6,570 bases of DNA from Ruminococcus difficilis (lineage in GTDB: Bacteria > Bacillota_A > Clostridia > Oscillospirales > Acutalibacteraceae): assembly GCF_016680995.1 (NCBI RefSeq), contig NZ_JAEQMG010000092.1:1-6570 (forward strand). The letters are read 5' to 3'. Positions 5,238 to 6,570 of this stretch are shown in pieces (the stretch's first letter is position 1; every line of letters begins with the position of its first letter). Under the pieces are notes generated by a model. It was not told where the DNA came from. It saw only the letters and a program-made list of their open reading frames with translations, and made no database searches. The position numbers and the translations under genes were made by a program.

Positions 5238-6086
5238 TTAAATCTCAACGCTCGCGTGTCTTGCGGCGTGGCAGCAGATGTTCACAGCTACGGGCATACC
5301 CGCGATATGCGTCGGTGAGGTCTCTATATTCACGCCGAGCGCGGTCGTGTTGCCGCCGAGTCCCGCGGGACCGAAGCCCATCTTGTTTATCTCGCCGAGA
5401 AGCTCGTCCTCGAGGGCTGAGTATCTCGGGTCGGGGTTTGAGGTATCTATCGCGCGGAAGGTCGCCTTTTTCGCAAGCTGCGCCGCTCTCTCAAAGGTGC
5501 CGCCGATTCCTACTCCCACGACGACGGGCGGACACGGGTTGGGCCCCGCTTTGAACACAGTGTCGAGAATGAACTTCTTCACGCCCTCAACGCCGTAGGA
5601 CGGTGTGAGCATTTTTATCGCAGACATATTTTCGCTGCCGAAGCCCTTGCCGCCGGCGGTGATTTTTATCTTGTCGCCCTTGACGATCTTGGTGTGAATG
5701 ATCGCGGGCGTGTTGTCCTTTGTGTTTACGCGGTCAAAAACCGGGTCGCTGACAACGCTCTTGCGCAGGCAGCCGTCACGGTACGCCTGACGTACGCCCT
5801 CGGTTACAGCCTCGTCAAAATCTCCGTCGACGCAGACCTTGTCGCCGTATTCAACAAAGAGCACAGCCATGCCCGTGTCCTGACAGAGAGGTATTTCCTC
5901 CTCGGCGGCAATCCGGTCGTTCTCGATGATCTGCGAGAGCACGTCCCTGCCTACGGGTGATTTCTCGCTGTCCCGCGCCTTCTCGAGCGCGCAGAGAATA
6001 TCCTTCCCGATAAAATAATTGCAGTCCATAAAAAGCTTTTTCACAGCCGAGGTTATCTCCTCAGCGGAAACCGCGCGGAATTCCAT
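5238..6086 (-). CDS. Fe-S hydro-lyase, tartrate/fumarate type, alpha subunit (class I fumarate hydratase)
   Basis: This is the larger subunit, carrying the oxygen-sensitive 4Fe-4S cluster that acts as Lewis acid in fumarate/malate interconversion. The 282 residues are the normal size. The three expected cluster cysteines are visible: C68 in PLCQDTG, C185 in NPCPPVVVG and C271 or C272 in NICCHAARH. GGKGFGSENMS (145-155) and VGVGIGGTFE are further family motifs, and VNTKDNTPA (120-128) is a substrate-side loop. The ATG at 6086 is chosen because AAAGGA lies 8 nt upstream; the ATG at 6110 lacks a ribosome site and falls at about the predicted transcription start. It is the first gene of a two-gene operon with its own promoter and diverges from a response regulator. 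The family also contains L(+)-tartrate dehydratase TtdA; the substrate is not proven. Confidence 0.93.
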   Translation of the reverse strand: MEFRAVSAEEITSAVKKLFMDCNYFIGKDILCALEKARDSEKSPVGRDVLSQIIENDRIAAEEEIPLCQDTGMAVLFVEYGDKVCVDGDFDEAVTEGVRQAYRDGCLRKSVVSDPVFDRVNTKDNTPAIIHTKIVKGDKIKITAGGKGFGSENMSAIKMLTPSYGVEGVKKFILDTVFKAGPNPCPPVVVGVGIGGTFERAAQLAKKATFRAIDTSNPDPRYSALEDELLGEINKMGFGPAGLGGNTTALGVNIETSPTHIAGMPVAVNICCHAARHASVEI

Positions 6087-6120
6087 TGTACCAGTCCTTT
6101 CAGAATACATAACCTTTTAT

Positions 6121-6149
6121 ATTATAAATTATTTTTCAAAGTATTTCAA
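6121..6149 (-). promoter_or_regulatory. Sigma-A-type promoter of the fumarase operon
   Basis: On the minus strand, TTGAAA (6149-6144), a 17-bp spacer, then a perfect TATAAT (6126-6121). Transcription should start near 6114, about 28 nt before the alpha-subunit ATG at 6086. The -35 hexamer coincides with the likely -35 position of the opposite promoter. Confidence 0.75.
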
Positions 6150-6172
6150 TACTGATAAATTTATGATATAAT
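6144..6172 (+). promoter_or_regulatory. Extended -10 promoter of the response regulator gene
   Basis: TATAAT (6167-6172) is perfect and is preceded by TGA (6164-6166), the TGn extended -10 element. The hexamer 17 bp upstream is TTTCAA (6144-6149), a poor -35, which fits an extended -10 promoter that can do without one. The predicted start is near 6179, giving a leader of about 75 nt. Confidence 0.65.
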
Positions 6173-6190
6173 AGCCTTGTATATACATAT

Positions 6191-6225
6191 TTCTGTCACA
6201 TTTATGTGTTATAAAGAGGGCAGAA
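6191..6225 (+). other. Inverted repeats in the response regulator leader
   Basis: CACAT (6197-6201) and ATGTG (6204-6208) form a 12-bp near-palindrome. TTCTGTC (6191-6197) can also pair with GGCAGAA (6219-6225) with one G-U pair. Both lie downstream of the predicted transcription start, so they could be an operator or an mRNA stem; the two overlap at base 6197. No T-run follows. The function is not known. Confidence 0.3.
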
Positions 6226-6253
6226 CCCATTACAGCGAAAAGGAGAATAAAAT

Positions 6254-6570
6254 ATGCCGAAAATATTAGTTGTCGACGACGAGTTCCGCATTCGTCAGAT
6301 TATCAGAAAATACGCCGAGTTCGAGGGCTACGAGGTAGCCGAGGCTGTCGACGGTATGCAGGCAATAGAGGTCTGCCGCAAAAATAAATACGACCTTATC
6401 ATCATGGACGTTATGATGCCGGAGCTTGACGGTTTTTCAGCCTGCCGCGAGATCCGCAAGTTCTGTTCCTCGCCGATTATCATGCTTTCGGCGCGCGGCG
6501 AAGAATACGACAAGATTCACGGCTTTGAGCTGGGGTCTGACGACTATGTAGTCAAGCCCAGATCGGAAGA
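6254..6570 (+). CDS. OmpR/PhoB-type response regulator, receiver domain (3' truncated)
   Basis: This is the N-terminal phosphoacceptor domain of a two-component response regulator. Visible residues: acidic pair D8-D9, phosphorylation site D52 in IIMDVMMPELDG (49-60), switch Ser S79 in IIMLSARGEEYDK, Y98, and the conserved Lys-Pro K101-P102 in GSDDYVVKP. These are the full catalytic set. The OmpR/winged-helix class is inferred from the close match to that type of receiver; the DNA-binding domain is not on the contig. AGGAG ends 8 nt before the ATG. In this class P102 is normally followed by Phe; here the reading changes to R-S-E, and these codons come from the adapter-like last 11 bases, so genuine sequence probably ends at 6559. 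The gene diverges from the fumarase operon. No kinase gene is visible, and if adjacent it lies beyond the end. Confidence 0.93.
   Translation, partial: MPKILVVDDEFRIRQIIRKYAEFEGYEVAEAVDGMQAIEVCRKNKYDLIIMDVMMPELDGFSACREIRKFCSSPIIMLSARGEEYDKIHGFELGSDDYVVKPRSE
6560..6570 (+). other. Illumina adapter-like sequence at the contig end
   Basis: The last 11 bases, AGATCGGAAGA, equal the first 11 bases of the TruSeq adapter. They begin exactly where the receiver domain stops matching its family (Phe expected after Lys-Pro). This is most likely untrimmed adapter carried into the assembly. Confidence 0.88.

Noticed and set aside
6087..6110. Upstream ATG at 6110 as start of the fumarase alpha subunit
   Set aside because: It coincides roughly with the predicted transcription start and has no ribosome site, whereas the ATG at 6086 has AAAGGA 8 nt upstream.
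1..6570. CRISPR array, tRNA/rRNA, insertion sequence or riboswitch
   Set aside because: No spaced identical repeats of CRISPR length, no cloverleaf or rRNA-like stretches, no transposase frame with terminal repeats, and no recognisable riboswitch core were seen. The leaders before ddl, fumarase alpha and the response regulator are too short for known aptamers.

Overview
The window looks like a short-read contig from a Gram-positive gut-type Clostridia member, most plausibly an Oscillospiraceae/Ruminococcaceae-like organism. The evidence is the purine-rich Shine-Dalgarno sites (AAGGAG type) about 8 nt before starts, sigma-A-like promoters with 17-bp spacers, AT-rich intergenic DNA between moderately GC-rich genes, and the protein types: an oxygen-sensitive two-subunit Fe-S fumarase, a Ddl-MurF pair, and a CobB-type sirtuin with a CxxC...CxC zinc site. 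The genus cannot be fixed from the sequence alone. Both ends cut genes, and the last 11 bases match the start of the Illumina TruSeq adapter, so the right edge is an assembly end and not biology.

Layout from left to right. (1) The 3' end of an acetolactate synthase large subunit (+), followed by a gap with several inverted repeats and an intrinsic terminator. (2) A sirtuin gene (+) with its own strong promoter and probably a TTG start. (3) A bidirectional terminator shared with the converging operon ddl-murF-upp (-), whose genes are 9 nt and 2 nt apart and are driven by a well-matched promoter before ddl. (4) A 200-nt gap region holding that promoter, a GC-rich hairpin and an array of 7-bp repeats. 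(5) A two-gene operon for the alpha and beta subunits of a class I (4Fe-4S) fumarase/tartrate-type hydro-lyase (-). (6) A divergent AT-rich promoter region in which the fumarase promoter and the promoter of an OmpR-type response regulator (+) appear to share the same -35 hexamer. The response regulator is cut after its receiver-domain Lys-Pro.

How the genes fit together. Ddl makes D-Ala-D-Ala and MurF joins it to UDP-MurNAc-tripeptide, so these two are consecutive steps of peptidoglycan precursor synthesis. Upp salvages uracil to UMP; its tight coupling to murF is notable, but any link to the UDP-sugar pool is inference. The fumarase interconverts fumarate and malate in an anaerobic partial TCA cycle. 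The sirtuin removes acyl groups from lysines at the expense of NAD+. The response regulator points away from the fumarase operon; its kinase, if encoded next to it, lies beyond the contig end.

No mobile element, CRISPR array, RNA gene or defence system was found. The least explained structures are two degenerate arrays of nine 7-bp units, of different sequence but the same period, total length and two-block layout. Each begins inside the last codons of a gene, with the stop codon inside the array.
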